64,000 bases of DNA from Corynebacterium timonense (GTDB lineage Bacteria; Actinomycetota; Actinomycetes; Mycobacteriales; Mycobacteriaceae). The translations under genes were made by a program, and so were the position numbers. Of the stretch, positions 1-9,582 are shown in pieces. Where the stretch lies: the NCBI RefSeq assembly GCF_900105305.1, contig NZ_LT629765.1, positions 1,054,001 to 1,118,000 of the forward strand, written 5' to 3'. Within the stretch, counting starts at the first letter, position 1, and each line of letters begins with the position of its first letter. The notes under the pieces are model-generated. The model did no database searches and was not told where the DNA came from. It worked only from the letters and a program-made list of their open reading frames with translations.

Positions 1-906
1 GTCATCGACGACGTCGCGAGCGACTACGACGACTACACCCGCGACGCTCTCTTCCGGCCGGCCGGCTCAGGCTTCGCGCCCTCGGACACGGCGCTCATCG
101 ACGAGCTCACCGAGCTCATCGGCCGCCCCGACGCGGAGGAGGAACGCGAGAGGGAACGCCAGGAGTGGCGCCAACGCGTGGCCGAGGCCGAAGACGCGCT
201 GGACGTCCTCGCCTCCTCGGAGGCGACCGACAATGACGACGACCAGTTCGAGGCCGAGATCCTTTCTGCCCGCGACGTCATCGACGCGGAGGCGTTGGCG
301 CAGCGCCAACGCGAAACCGACGTACGCTCGACCGCGCAGCGGGCCCGCGCCGACGCGTCGTGGGCCTACGGCCACGTCATCGTCGACGAAGCGCAAGAGC
401 TGTCCCCGATGGAATGGCGCATGGTGTTTCACCGCAGCCCGTCTCGCTGGATGACGCTTGTCGGCGACACCGCGCAGACATCCGCGCCGGCCGGCACCGA
501 CGACTGGGCTGCTGCGTTGGACCCTTATGTCGGCGGGCGCTTCCGCACCCACACGCTGACGGTGAACTACCGCACCCCGGTGGAAATCATGGAGGTCGCC
601 AACGCCGTGCTTGCCGCGATCGACCCGGCCGCGAGGCCGGCGACGGCGATCCGGTCGACCGCGCAGCCGGTCGTTTTTCTGCCCGCGGGCACCGACCCGG
701 CCAACGTGGTGCCGGAGGGCCCCGGCACCACCGCGGTGATCACTGCGCACAACGTCACGCAGCACAAAGGCCTCGAGTACGACCACGTCGTGGTGGTCGA
801 GCCCGAGGCCATCGTGGAGGCCTCGCCGCAGGGCTGGCAGGACCTCTACGTCGCCGTCACCCGCGCCACGCAGACGCTGACGGTGATCGGCGAGCTACCG
901 ATGTAG
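1..906 (+). CDS. HelD/HelR-like superfamily 1 ATPase, C-terminal part
   Basis: The frame is open from base 1, so the N-terminus and Walker A lie outside the window; 301 residues are visible. They carry the late superfamily 1 helicase motifs in order: VDEAQ (about residue 128, motif II), GDTAQ (motif III), NYRTP (IV), HKGLEYD (V) and YVAVTRAT (VI). The stretch before motif II is long and acidic. This resembles HelD/HelR proteins, which release stalled RNA polymerase from DNA, more than processive UvrD repair helicases, but that choice is inferred from general resemblance. The stop lies 2 bases from the end of the convergent stress-protein gene, with no obvious hairpin between them. Confidence 0.8.
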   Translation, partial: VIDDVASDYDDYTRDALFRPAGSGFAPSDTALIDELTELIGRPDAEEERERERQEWRQRVAEAEDALDVLASSEATDNDDDQFEAEILSARDVIDAEALAQRQRETDVRSTAQRARADASWAYGHVIVDEAQELSPMEWRMVFHRSPSRWMTLVGDTAQTSAPAGTDDWAAALDPYVGGRFRTHTLTVNYRTPVEIMEVANAVLAAIDPAARPATAIRSTAQPVVFLPAGTDPANVVPEGPGTTAVITAHNVTQHKGLEYDHVVVVEPEAIVEASPQGWQDLYVAVTRATQTLTVIGELPM

Positions 907-908
907 CT

Positions 909-1352
909 CTAGTTGACGGTGTGGACGATCATGACGTCGCAGTCGGACTGGCGGGCGACGTCGGCCGGCACGGAGCCCAACAGGCGACCAGTCAGGGAGT
1001 TGATCCCGCGGTTGCCCACGACGAGCAGGTCGGCCCTATTGTCGTTCACAATGGCCATGAGCGCCTCGACCGGGGTGCCCGGGCGGGTGGCCGTCTCCAC
1101 CTTCTCGGCGCCGGCCTTTCGGGCGTGCTCGGCGGCCGTCTCGAGGTTGGAGCGGGCCTGCTCGTCGCCGAGGATGGTCACAGAGTCCTGCCGCAGCGTC
1201 TTCGAGGCCTCATCCTCCGACTCGTAGTAGGCGGTGCCGATGATAAGGGTGGAATCAAAGGCCGCGGCGATCTTCGCCGCGCGCTCAACTGCGAGGAGCG
1301 AGGACTTCGAGCCGTCGCTGCCGACAACGATTTTTTCGTAACTGTTGGCCAT
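909..1352 (-). CDS. Universal stress protein, UspA family
   Basis: A single-domain Usp protein of about 147 residues, a soluble cytoplasmic nucleotide-binding fold. It opens with the typical first strand YEKIVVGSDGS and ends with the ATP-binding signature VVGNRGINSLTGRLLGSVP (G-2x-G-9x-G-S/T pattern). It probably helps cells survive stress or growth arrest; no specific partner is visible. The ATG at 1352 is used here. A TTG at 1358, 7 nt after GAAAGG, is an alternative start and has better ribosome-site spacing. A second Usp gene lies about 100 bp upstream on the same strand, so the two form a tandem pair. Confidence 0.9.
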   Translation of the reverse strand: MANSYEKIVVGSDGSKSSLLAVERAAKIAAAFDSTLIIGTAYYESEDEASKTLRQDSVTILGDEQARSNLETAAEHARKAGAEKVETATRPGTPVEALMAIVNDNRADLLVVGNRGINSLTGRLLGSVPADVARQSDCDVMIVHTVN

Positions 1353-1456
1353 GGGCAATCACTAACCTTTCATTGCATCATGGGCCACATGCGCGCTCAC
1401 AGGCGCACACGCACGCTGGCCCCTCTAAAACTGTCACCTAGTTTACCCAGATTCTG

Positions 1457-1915
1457 CTAGGCGTGACCCTGCGAACGAGTGTCCACGAGCATCACGTCGA
1501 CTGGTGCTTTCTTAGCCACGTTACCAGGGATGTTACCGAAAAAGCGGCCCGCCAACGAGCGCATTCCCTTGTTGCCCACCACCAGCAGGTCCACCCCAAA
1601 CTCCTGCGCGGCCTCCAACAGCACCTGGGCGGGCTGGCCCTCACGGGTCGTCAGCCGGACCTCCGGGGCCTCTTCCTCCTCGGCAATCTTGCGGGCGGAG
1701 TCGAGGATGTCCCTCGCCTCACTGTCGCTGACAATGTCGATCTTGGACAGCTCCGCGTTGGTGGCGTTGAGCATGGAGCCGCTCGCTGAATAGTGCGCGC
1801 AGATCACCGTCAAGGTGGCCCCGTAGACTCGGGCCAGGCTCGCGGCGACCCGCACCGCCATGAGGGAGGTCGCAGACCCGTCCGTGCCCACCGCGATTGA
1901 AGTGTAAGAGTGCAT
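1457..1915 (-). CDS. Universal stress protein, UspA family (second copy)
   Basis: A 152-residue Usp-domain protein. It starts with YTSIAVGTDGSATS and carries the ATP-loop signature VVGNKGMRSLAGRFFGNIP. It is clearly a paralogue of the neighbouring Usp gene but diverged over most of its length, so the duplication is old. It follows uvrB by 19 bp on the same strand and may be partly co-transcribed with it, which would link it to DNA damage or stress responses; that link is inferred from position only. Confidence 0.9.
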   Translation of the reverse strand: MHSYTSIAVGTDGSATSLMAVRVAASLARVYGATLTVICAHYSASGSMLNATNAELSKIDIVSDSEARDILDSARKIAEEEEAPEVRLTTREGQPAQVLLEAAQEFGVDLLVVGNKGMRSLAGRFFGNIPGNVAKKAPVDVMLVDTRSQGHA

Positions 1916-1934
1916 TCTGTATGAACGTCCTTCC

Positions 1935-4034
1935 CTAGTTTCCTGTTTCTTTCATACCACGCAGCTCGCGGCGCAGATCCGCGATCTCGTCGCGCAGCCG
2001 GCCGGCCAGCTCGAACTTGAGCTCGCGCGCGGCGGCTCCCATCTGGGACGTGAGGTCGTCGATAAGCTTCTGCACCTCGTCGGAGGCCATGGTGGACACG
2101 TCGGGGGCGTCGACGACGGCGGCCTCCCCCGACGAGCCAGCAGCGCCCTCCTCGTCGGTGTTCTCGTAGACCTGGTCGAGGATGTCCGCGATCTTTTTCC
2201 GCAGCGGCTGCGGGTCGATACCGTGCTCGTTGTTGTACGCGATCTGCTTCTCTCGGCGGCGTTCGGTCTCGTCGATCGCCGCCTGCATCGACTCCGTCAC
2301 GGAATCGGCGTACATGATCACCTCGCCGGAGACGTTGCGGGCGGCGCGGCCAATGGTCTGGATGAGCGAGGTGGTCGAGCGCAGGAATCCTTCCTTGTCT
2401 GCGTCGAGGATCGCCACGAGCGACACCTCCGGCAAATCGAGGCCCTCGCGGAGGAGGTTGATGCCGACGAGCACGTCGAACTCGCCGAGACGCAGCTGGC
2501 GCAGGAGCTCCACGCGCTGGAGAGTGTCAATGTCGGAGTGCAGGTAGCGCACCTTGATGCCGTTGTCCACGAGGTAGTCGGTGAGGTCCTCGGCCATGCG
2601 CTTGGTCAGGGTGGTGACCAGGACGCGCTCGTTTTTGTCCACGCGCTGGCGGACCTCGTCGATGAGGTCGTCAATCTGCCCCTTCGTCGGTTTGACGGTC
2701 ACCTTCGGGTCGACGAGCCCCGTGGGACGGATCACCTGCTCGACAAACTCACCGCCCGAGGCCTCCAACTCGTAGCCGCCGGGCGTCGCCGACATGTAGA
2801 CGGTTTGGCCGACACGCGCCTCGAACTCATCGAAGGTCAGCGGCCGGTTATCCACGGCGCTGGGGAGGCGGAACCCGAACTCGACCAGGTTGCGCTTGCG
2901 CGACATGTCGCCCTCGTACATGCCACCGATCTGGGGCACGGTGACGTGGGACTCGTCGATGATGGTGAGGAAGTCCTCGGGGAAGTAGTCGATGAGCGTC
3001 GCCGGCGCCGAGCCCGGCGGGCGCCCGTCCATGTGCCGGGAGTAGTTTTCGATGCCGGAGCAGAAGCCGACCTGCTGGATCATCTCCAGGTCATACTCCG
3101 TGCGCATCCGCAGCCGCTGCGCCTCGAGCAGCTTGCCGCGGTTTTCCAGGTCCTCGAGCCGGTCCGCGAGCTCCTCCTTGATCGCCTCGATGGCCTTCTC
3201 CATCCGTTCGTCGGTGGCCACGTAGTGGGTCGCAGGGAAGATACGGACCTCGTCTTCTTTGCTCAGGACCTCGCCCGTCAGCGGGTGGATGTAGTAGAGC
3301 TCGTCGACCTCGTCGCCGAAGAACTCGATGCGCACCGCAACCTCCTCGTACGCGGGGATGATGTCCACGGTATCGCCCTTGACGCGGAAGGTACCGCGCT
3401 TGAAGTCGACGTCGTTGCGCTCGTACTGGACGTCGACGAGCAAGCGAAGGAAGCGATCGCGCTCGACCTCCTCCCCCACCCGCAGCACAATGGAGCGGTC
3501 CAGATACGACTGCGGGGTGCCCAGGCCGTAGATACACGAAACTGAGGCCACCACCACAACGTCGCGGCGGCTGAGCAGCGCCGACGTGGCCGAGTGGCGC
3601 AGGCGCTCGACGTCGTCGTTGATCGAAGAGTCCTTCTCGATGTAGGTATCGGTCTGCGCGATGTAGGCCTCCGGCTGGTAGTAGTCGTAGTACGACACGA
3701 AGTACTCGACCGCGTTGTTGGGCAGCAGCTGGCGCAGCTCGTTGGCCAGCTGCGCAGCGAGCGTCTTGTTCGGCGCCATGACCAGCGTGGGCCGCTGCTG
3801 CTGCTCGATCAGCCAGGCCGCCGTCGCGGATTTACCGGTACCGGTGGCACCCATGAGGACAACGTCGCGCTCGCCGCGCTGCAGCCGCTCGTGGAGCTCG
3901 TGAATAGCCGTCGGCTGGTCGCCCGAGGGCTGGTACTCGGAGACGACCTCGAAGGGCTTCTCACGGCGCTCGATCTCGCCGACGGGGCGAAACTCGGACT
4001 GGGGGAGGACGGGATGTTCAGCAGCGAAAGCCAT
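1935..4034 (-). CDS. uvrB: UvrABC excinuclease subunit B
   Basis: UvrB, 699 residues, is the damage-verifying helicase-like subunit of nucleotide excision repair; it is loaded by UvrA and then recruits UvrC. Visible landmarks are Walker A GATGTGKS (about residues 62-69), the DNA-threading beta-hairpin region [10 protein letters not shown] (about 115-124), a DESH Walker B motif near 360, helicase motif VI around QTIGRAARN, and a C-terminal UVR motif (about 655-692) that contacts UvrC. Length and order are normal for the family. The gene is followed by the small DUF4259 gene's territory upstream (25 bp away) and a Usp gene downstream. Confidence 0.98.
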   Translation of the reverse strand: MAFAAEHPVLPQSEFRPVGEIERREKPFEVVSEYQPSGDQPTAIHELHERLQRGERDVVLMGATGTGKSATAAWLIEQQQRPTLVMAPNKTLAAQLANELRQLLPNNAVEYFVSYYDYYQPEAYIAQTDTYIEKDSSINDDVERLRHSATSALLSRRDVVVVASVSCIYGLGTPQSYLDRSIVLRVGEEVERDRFLRLLVDVQYERNDVDFKRGTFRVKGDTVDIIPAYEEVAVRIEFFGDEVDELYYIHPLTGEVLSKEDEVRIFPATHYVATDERMEKAIEAIKEELADRLEDLENRGKLLEAQRLRMRTEYDLEMIQQVGFCSGIENYSRHMDGRPPGSAPATLIDYFPEDFLTIIDESHVTVPQIGGMYEGDMSRKRNLVEFGFRLPSAVDNRPLTFDEFEARVGQTVYMSATPGGYELEASGGEFVEQVIRPTGLVDPKVTVKPTKGQIDDLIDEVRQRVDKNERVLVTTLTKRMAEDLTDYLVDNGIKVRYLHSDIDTLQRVELLRQLRLGEFDVLVGINLLREGLDLPEVSLVAILDADKEGFLRSTTSLIQTIGRAARNVSGEVIMYADSVTESMQAAIDETERRREKQIAYNNEHGIDPQPLRKKIADILDQVYENTDEEGAAGSSGEAAVVDAPDVSTMASDEVQKLIDDLTSQMGAAARELKFELAGRLRDEIADLRRELRGMKETGN

Positions 4035-4059
4035 GCACCCATCCTATCGCTACTGCGTT

Positions 4060-4413
4060 CTAGTAAATGACCTTCCTCGTCTCCTTGAGCCACTCGGCCA
4101 GCTCCCCCGTCTCGTCCCAGAGGGCGTAGAGCTCGGACGTCCGCGGGTCCATCGCCTCGCGCACCTTCGAACGCAGCCAGTGGCGGTCGCGGAAGGTGAA
4201 GGTGTACCGCAGCGCGCGGCGGTCGCCGCCGCGCGGAAGGTGCCCGTTCATCACCGCAACGAGCGCGACGACGGTCTCGGCGCGGTCGGAGTCCAGCGGG
4301 GCATCACCGCAATCGAAGCGGAACTGGGCCATGTCAAAAGAACCGTCCGCCAAGTGGCGGACGGCGTCCCGGGCGCTGTCGTTGTCAAAGGGCCCATAGT
4401 TCCACGTACCCAT
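4060..4413 (-). CDS. DUF4259 domain protein
   Basis: A 117-residue soluble protein that opens with MGTWNYGPFDNDSARD, the hallmark start of DUF4259 (usually MGxWGxGPFxNDxAxD). The molecular function of this family is unknown. The rest is acidic with a C-terminal helix ending WLKETRKVIY. It lies between uvrB (25 bp downstream) and coaE on the same strand. Nothing shows a functional link to DNA repair. Confidence 0.85.
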   Translation of the reverse strand: MGTWNYGPFDNDSARDAVRHLADGSFDMAQFRFDCGDAPLDSDRAETVVALVAVMNGHLPRGGDRRALRYTFTFRDRHWLRSKVREAMDPRTSELYALWDETGELAEWLKETRKVIY

Positions 4414-4468
4414 GGACGGACACCGTAGCGGACGCAGATTAATGGGAATTGGCCAATAGTTGAACGTC

Positions 4469-5077
4469 TTAAGACAGTGCGTTGATCTGCTCGCACACAG
4501 TGTTCACCTGCCGGCGCAAGTCCTCCAAAGTGCCGTTATTGTCCAGCAGCACGTCGGCCTTTGCTCGGCGCACCTCGTCGCTCACCTGGCGGGCGATACG
4601 GTTGCGCACGTCTTCCTCGTCGAGGCCGCGCTGCTCCACGAGTCGGCGCACGCGCACGTCCACGTCGGCAACCACGGCGACGGTGAGGTCCATCGTGGCG
4701 TCAATCCCGAGCTCAAACAGCAGAGGCATATCGTAGACGGCTGCGCGGGTGCCCGCCTCCGCCAGCTCGGTCAGGCGGCGCTCCGCCTCCGTGCGAATGG
4801 CCGGGTGGGTAATCGCGTTGAGCTTCTCGGTCTCCGCCTCCGTGGCAAAGGCGCGGCGCGCCAGATCACCGCGGTTGAGTCGGCCGGTCTCGTCGATGAG
4901 GTCGGCGCCAAACGCTTCCGCCACCTTCTCTAGTACCGGAGAGCCGGGGTCCATGATGTCGCGCGCAACCTGATCCGCGTCGACGACGGGGAAACCAGCC
5001 TCCCCGAGAAGCCGCGCGGCCGTCGACTTGCCGCTGCCGATCCCGCCGGTCAATCCAATCCTGAGCATGCGGCCCAT
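4469..5077 (-). CDS. coaE: Dephospho-CoA kinase
   Basis: CoaE, 202 residues, phosphorylates the 3'-hydroxyl of dephospho-CoA in the last step of coenzyme A synthesis. It shows the P-loop GLTGGIGSGKST at residues 8-19, the conserved VVDADQVARDI segment and a LID-type RRLVEQRGL helix. The start at 5077 (MGRML) lies 12 nt from the rpsA terminator hairpin; an internal ATG at 5068 (MLRIG) is also possible. Many actinobacterial CoaE proteins carry an extra C-terminal UPF0157 domain; this one is the short form. coaD, the preceding step, lies elsewhere in the window at 29.6-30.1 kb. Confidence 0.96.
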   Translation of the reverse strand: MGRMLRIGLTGGIGSGKSTAARLLGEAGFPVVDADQVARDIMDPGSPVLEKVAEAFGADLIDETGRLNRGDLARRAFATEAETEKLNAITHPAIRTEAERRLTELAEAGTRAAVYDMPLLFELGIDATMDLTVAVVADVDVRVRRLVEQRGLDEEDVRNRIARQVSDEVRRAKADVLLDNNGTLEDLRRQVNTVCEQINALS

Positions 5078-5088
5078 GGTAAACGAAA

Positions 5089-5116
5089 ACCCGCCTCCCA
5101 GACACGGGAGGCGGGT
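5089..5116 (-). terminator. Rho-independent terminator of rpsA
   Basis: A perfect 11-bp stem, ACCCGCCTCCC paired with GGGAGGCGGGT, closes on a 6-nt loop. Read on the minus strand it is followed by TTTTCGTTT. It sits 15 bp past the rpsA stop and only 11 bp ahead of the coaE start, so it separates the two genes or sets a read-through ratio. Confidence 0.85.
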
Positions 5117-5131
5117 GCATGCGGCTAGCTC

Positions 5132-6586
5132 TTAGTTGCCGGCCAGCTTCTCGCGCAGCGCAGCCAGCTGCTCATCGGACGCAAGGGACCCGATGGACTC
5201 CTCAGCCTGGTCCGCTGCCGGAGCTGCAGCGGCAGACTCGGAGGAGTAGTCGGTGCCCTGCTCGGCGGCCTCGGCCGCGGCGGCGCGGTGGCGCTCGATC
5301 TGAGCGGTGTGGGCCTGGAAGCGGCGCTCCGCCTCAGCGTAGCGGGCCTCCCACTCCTGGCGGGCCTCGTCGTAGCCTTCCATCCACTCGTTGGTCTCCG
5401 GGTCGAAGCCCTCGGGGAAGATGTAGTTGCCTTGCTCGTCGTAGGAGTCGGCCATGCCGTAGCGCGACGGGTCGAACTCTTCGGAGTAGTCCTCGTCAGC
5501 CTGCTTGAGAGACAGGGAGATACGGCGACGGTCGAGGTCGATGTCGATGACCTTGACCATGACCTCCTCGCCCACGTTGACGACCTGGTCCGGCACATCC
5601 ACGTGGCGCTGAGCCAGCTCGGAGATGTGGACGAGGCCCTCGATGCCCTCCTCGACGCGGACGAAGGAACCGAACGGCACGAGCTTGGTGACCTTACCCG
5701 GGACGATCTGGCCCACAGCGTGGGTGCGGGCGAAGACGCGCCACGGATCCTCCTGGGTCGCCTTCAGCGACAGGGAGACGCGCTCGCGGTCGAGATCGAC
5801 GTCGAGGACCTCGACGGTGACCTCGTCACCCACGGTGACAACCTCAGACGGGTGGTCGATGTGCTTCCAGGACAGCTCGGAGACGTGAACCAGGCCGTCG
5901 ACACCGCCAAGGTCGACGAACGCGCCGAAGTTGACGATGGAGGACACGACGCCCTTGCGGACCTGGCCCTTCTGCAGCTGGTGCAGGAAGTCGGAGCGGA
6001 CCGCGGACTGGGTCTCCTCCAGGTAGGCGCGGCGAGACAGCACGACGTTGTTGCGGTGCTTGTCCAGCTCGATGATCTTCGCCTCGAGCTCCTGGCCGAT
6101 GTACGGCTCCAGGTCGCGCACGCGGCGCATCTCAACGAGGGAGGCCGGCAGGAAGCCGCGCAGACCGATGTCGAGGATGAGGCCGCCCTTGACAACCTCG
6201 ATGACGGTGCCGGTGACCGGCTGGTCGTTGGACTGCAGCTCCTCGATCGTGCCCCAGGCGCGCTCGTACTGTGCGCGCTTCTTGGACAGGATCAGGCGGC
6301 CTTCCTTGTCCTCCTTGGTCAGGACAAGCGCGTCGATCTCATCGCCGACCTCGACGACCTCGTCCGGGTCGACGTCGTGCTTGATGGACAGCTCGCGGGT
6401 GGGAATGACGCCCTCGGTCTTGTACCCGATATCGAGGAGAACCTCGTCGTGGTCGACCTTGACGACGGTGCCGGTGACGATATCGCCATCATTGAAGTAC
6501 TTGATGGTCGCATCGACAGCGGCAAGAAAGTCCTCAGCGCTGCCGATGTCGTTGACGGCAACCTGGGGTGCGTTAGAAGTGGGCAT
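5132..6586 (-). CDS. rpsA: 30S ribosomal protein S1
   Basis: S1 binds mRNA on the 30S subunit and helps initiation. The product is 484 residues with four S1/OB repeats: near GDIVTGTVVKVDHDEV, QPVTGTVIEVVKGG, GQVRKGVVSSIVNFGAF and GQIVPGKVTKLVPFGSF. The last two carry the canonical LVHVSEL/LVHISEL motif and the LDRERVSLSLK/LDRRRISLSLK ending. The tail is acidic and alanine-rich. Four repeats are usual for actinobacterial S1, against six in Escherichia coli. The start at MPTSNAPQ is preferred because the open frame further upstream runs through the promoter region and has no S1-like content. Confidence 0.97.
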   Translation of the reverse strand: MPTSNAPQVAVNDIGSAEDFLAAVDATIKYFNDGDIVTGTVVKVDHDEVLLDIGYKTEGVIPTRELSIKHDVDPDEVVEVGDEIDALVLTKEDKEGRLILSKKRAQYERAWGTIEELQSNDQPVTGTVIEVVKGGLILDIGLRGFLPASLVEMRRVRDLEPYIGQELEAKIIELDKHRNNVVLSRRAYLEETQSAVRSDFLHQLQKGQVRKGVVSSIVNFGAFVDLGGVDGLVHVSELSWKHIDHPSEVVTVGDEVTVEVLDVDLDRERVSLSLKATQEDPWRVFARTHAVGQIVPGKVTKLVPFGSFVRVEEGIEGLVHISELAQRHVDVPDQVVNVGEEVMVKVIDIDLDRRRISLSLKQADEDYSEEFDPSRYGMADSYDEQGNYIFPEGFDPETNEWMEGYDEARQEWEARYAEAERRFQAHTAQIERHRAAAAEAAEQGTDYSSESAAAAPAADQAEESIGSLASDEQLAALREKLAGN

Positions 6587-6738
6587 AGGTGAGAGTGCTC
6601 CGAAACGGATAGGAGGTCGAAAGTGTACATGAGCGCGTCTCTCGCAGGCGCCACGCGGGCGCTTCGATCTCGCCTCGGCCGCGTCCCCGGCCCTCCTATA
6701 CGACCCAGAACGCCCCTTAGCACAGACACGCACCCAGC

Positions 6739-6767
6739 ACTCTAGCCTCTTTCCCCAGCTCGAGCAA
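6739..6767 (-). promoter_or_regulatory. Probable rpsA promoter in the rpsA-polA gap
   Basis: On the minus strand TTGCTC (6762-6767) and TAGAGT (6739-6744) are separated by 17 bp, a good sigma-70/SigA-type spacing. It lies about 150 bp ahead of the rpsA start. The whole gap between rpsA and polA (6587-6900) is leader and promoter sequence; I see no gene or RNA motif there. A weaker TATAGG is present nearer to rpsA. Confidence 0.5.
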
Positions 6768-6900
6768 ATATTCGTGCCCCGCGCAAGGCTCACCCCTGCG
6801 CCGCCCGGGAGCTTTCGCACGCGTGACGACGTTCACCCGCCCGCAGAAGGCCGATGCCGTGCGTTGTCCACCGCGTGCGGCCGGGCATTTCCCGCGATGC

Positions 6901-9507
6901 TTAGTGCCCCGCCTCGTCCCAGTTCGCACCCGTGCCGGTGGAGACCTCGAGGGGAACTAGCAGCCGGATGGCCCCGTCCATCTCCTGCTCCACGATCTGC
7001 GTAACCTCGTCGAACTCGCCCGGGGCAACCTCGACGACGAGCTCGTCGTGCACCTGGAGCAGGACGCGCGAGCGCAGGTGCTCCAAAGCACCGTCCACAC
7101 GGATCATCGCCACCTTGATGATGTCGGCGGCGGTGCCCTGGATCGGCGCGTTGAGCGCGGCGCGCTCCGCGTTCTCGCGGGCGACGCGGTTGTCCGAGGT
7201 GAGCTCGGGCAGGTAGCGGCGCCTGCCGAAGACGGTCTCCGTGTAGCCGTCGCGGCGCGCCTGCTCCACCACCTCGTCGAGGTAGCGCTTGACCCCGCCG
7301 AAGCGCTCGAAGTAGCTTTCCATGATCTTCTTCGCCTCGGAGGCCGGGATATCCAGCTGCTGGGACAGGCCGTAGGCCGAAAGCCCGTAGACCAAGCCGT
7401 AGCTCATCGCCTTGACGCGGCGGCGTAGTTCCGGGGTGACCCTATCAATCGGCACGTCGAAAACGCGCGAGCCGACGAAGTTATGCAGGTCCTCGCCCGC
7501 CCGGTAGGCCTCGATGAGCCCGTCGTCCTGGGACAGGTGCGCCATCACGCGCATCTCAATCTGCGAGTAGTCCGCGGTGAGCAGCCGCTCGTAGCCCTCC
7601 CCGACGGTAAACGCCGAGCGGATGACGCGGCCGGCGTCGGTGCGGACCGGGATGTTCTGCAGGTTCGGATCGGTCGAGGACAACCTCCCGGTCGAGGCGA
7701 CCGTCTGGTTAAAGGTGGTGTGGATGCGGCCGTCGTCCTGCACCGCCTTAATGAGCCCCTCGATGGTCGACTTCATTTTCTGGTACTCGCGGTGCGCCAA
7801 CAGCGCGTCGAGGAAGGGGTGCGGGTTCTTCGCCGCCAGCGACTCGATCTCCTTCGCCGCGGTGGAGTAGCCGGTCTTGGTCTTCTTTGTCTTCGGCAGC
7901 TCGAGCTTGTCGAAGAGCACGACGGACAGCTGCTTCGGGCTGGACAAGTTGAGCTCGGGCTCATCGACGAGCCCGCGCGCGTGCTCCTCGACGTCCGCCA
8001 CCTTCTGCGTGAACGCCTCGAGCTCGCCCTCGAGCACGGAGACGTCGACGGCGATGCCGGCGTGCTCCATCTCCGCGAGGATGCGCACCAGCGGGATCTC
8101 CAGGTCGGCGTAGAGCTCGAAGGACTGGATCTCGCGCAGCCGCTCGGTGAGCTCGCCCGCCAGCTCCAGCACGGCACCGGCCGCGTCAGCGGGGCTCACC
8201 TCGCCGAGCTGGCGTTGGAGGTGGCGCTGGTAGACGTCGCCAAGATCGTAGGTCCGCTGCCCCGGCCGCAGCAGGTAGGCCGCGATCGCCGTGTCGTGCG
8301 CGATGCCGCGCAGGCTGATCCCCCAGGCGGCGAGCATGTGGTAGACGAGTTTCGCCTCGTGCAGGTACTTCGGCGCGTCCGAAGAAGCCCACTCGGCGAG
8401 GGCCTTCTCCTCCTCCGGGCTCAGATCCGCCGCGCGCTTTTCGACGCCCCGCCGCTGCTTATCCACAATCGCCAACGCCTCGACGTCCCCGCCGTACGGG
8501 GCGCCGTTGCCCGTGACGTAGAGTGCGAGCCCCTCCCCCTCACGGGCGGCGAGCCACTCGTCGAGCGGTTCCTCGGAGACCTCGACGGCGCTAAGCTCCA
8601 CCGTAGGCTCGGGCTCGTGGCCCTCCGTGGGCACGGCGGCGAGCACGCGCTCGCGCAGGTTGGCGCCAAACTCCAGGTCGTCGAAGGCCTTGGCCACGCG
8701 TGAAACGTCCGTCGGCTTGAGCTCAAGATCAGCTGGAGTAACGGGCAACTCAACGTCGGTGACCATGCGCGTGAGCTCTCGGTTGAGCTTGACTTGGTCG
8801 ATGCGCTCCCGGAAGTTGTTACCGGCCACGCCCTTGATCTCCTCGGCGTGCTCGATGAGACCGTCGAGGCTGCCGTACTGCAGGATCCACTTCGTGGCGG
8901 TCTTCTCCCCCACCTTCGGCACGCTGGGCAGGTTGTCGGAGGGGTCGCCGCGCAGCGCCGCGAAGTCGGGGTACTGCTGCGGTGTCAGCCCGTACTTCTT
9001 CTCCACCTCCTCCGGGGTAAAACGTGTGAGCACGGAGACTCCGCGGGTTGGGTAGAGGACGGTCGTGGTGGCGTCGACAAGCTGCAAATAATCGCGGTCG
9101 CCGGTGACGATGACGATCTCGTAGCCGCCCTCCGCGCGGGCCTCGGTGACAAGGGTGGCCACGATGTCATCGGCCTCGAAGTTCTCCTTCGACAGGGTGA
9201 CCACGCCGAGGTCGTTGAGCACGTCGTTGATCAGGGGAACCTGGCCCTTGAACTCCGGCGGCGCCGCCTCGCGCTGCGCTTTGTACTCGGGGAACTTCTC
9301 GGTGCGGAAGGTCGTGCGGCCGACGTCGAAGGCGACCGCGGCGTGGGTCGGTTCTTCCTCCGCCAGGATGTTGGCGAACATCGAAAGAAAGCCGTAGACC
9401 GCGTTCGTGTGCTGCCCGCCGGAGGTGGAGAAGTTCTCCGCCGGCAGCGCGTAAAAGGCCCGGAAGGCCATGGAATGTCCGTCGATAAGTAGGAGGCGCT
9501 TAGTCAC
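6901..9507 (-). CDS. polA: DNA polymerase I
   Basis: PolA, 868 residues, fills gaps and removes RNA primers in replication and repair. The N-terminal 5'-nuclease domain (about 1-300) includes IVTGDRDYLQL and the helix-hairpin-helix GDPSDNLPSVPKVGEKTA. The middle 3'-5' exonuclease-like domain lacks the DxE metal ligands, so proofreading is probably absent, as in mycobacterial PolA. The polymerase domain has motif A (LTADYSQIEMR), motif B (RRRVKAMSYGLVYG) and motif C (LLQVHDELVVE). It starts with GTG. The gene stands alone in its own transcription unit upstream of rpsA. Confidence 0.98.
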   Translation of the reverse strand: MTKRLLLIDGHSMAFRAFYALPAENFSTSGGQHTNAVYGFLSMFANILAEEEPTHAAVAFDVGRTTFRTEKFPEYKAQREAAPPEFKGQVPLINDVLNDLGVVTLSKENFEADDIVATLVTEARAEGGYEIVIVTGDRDYLQLVDATTTVLYPTRGVSVLTRFTPEEVEKKYGLTPQQYPDFAALRGDPSDNLPSVPKVGEKTATKWILQYGSLDGLIEHAEEIKGVAGNNFRERIDQVKLNRELTRMVTDVELPVTPADLELKPTDVSRVAKAFDDLEFGANLRERVLAAVPTEGHEPEPTVELSAVEVSEEPLDEWLAAREGEGLALYVTGNGAPYGGDVEALAIVDKQRRGVEKRAADLSPEEEKALAEWASSDAPKYLHEAKLVYHMLAAWGISLRGIAHDTAIAAYLLRPGQRTYDLGDVYQRHLQRQLGEVSPADAAGAVLELAGELTERLREIQSFELYADLEIPLVRILAEMEHAGIAVDVSVLEGELEAFTQKVADVEEHARGLVDEPELNLSSPKQLSVVLFDKLELPKTKKTKTGYSTAAKEIESLAAKNPHPFLDALLAHREYQKMKSTIEGLIKAVQDDGRIHTTFNQTVASTGRLSSTDPNLQNIPVRTDAGRVIRSAFTVGEGYERLLTADYSQIEMRVMAHLSQDDGLIEAYRAGEDLHNFVGSRVFDVPIDRVTPELRRRVKAMSYGLVYGLSAYGLSQQLDIPASEAKKIMESYFERFGGVKRYLDEVVEQARRDGYTETVFGRRRYLPELTSDNRVARENAERAALNAPIQGTAADIIKVAMIRVDGALEHLRSRVLLQVHDELVVEVAPGEFDEVTQIVEQEMDGAIRLLVPLEVSTGTGANWDEAGH

Positions 9508-9582
9508 GGCACCCCAGTCTAGACACCGGCCCCGACACCACCCCGAATTATGAGCGGAGATGCAGCCGTGGCAGGCGCCACC

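Noticed and set aside
2223..3545. Long open frame on the + strand opposite uvrB
   Set aside because: It is the antisense shadow of a conserved gene; high G+C at third positions keeps the opposite frame open, and the translation has no familiar domain.
5288..6592. 434-codon + strand frame opposite rpsA
   Set aside because: Val/Asp/Leu-rich antisense translation of S1 repeats, with no ribosome site; a shadow.
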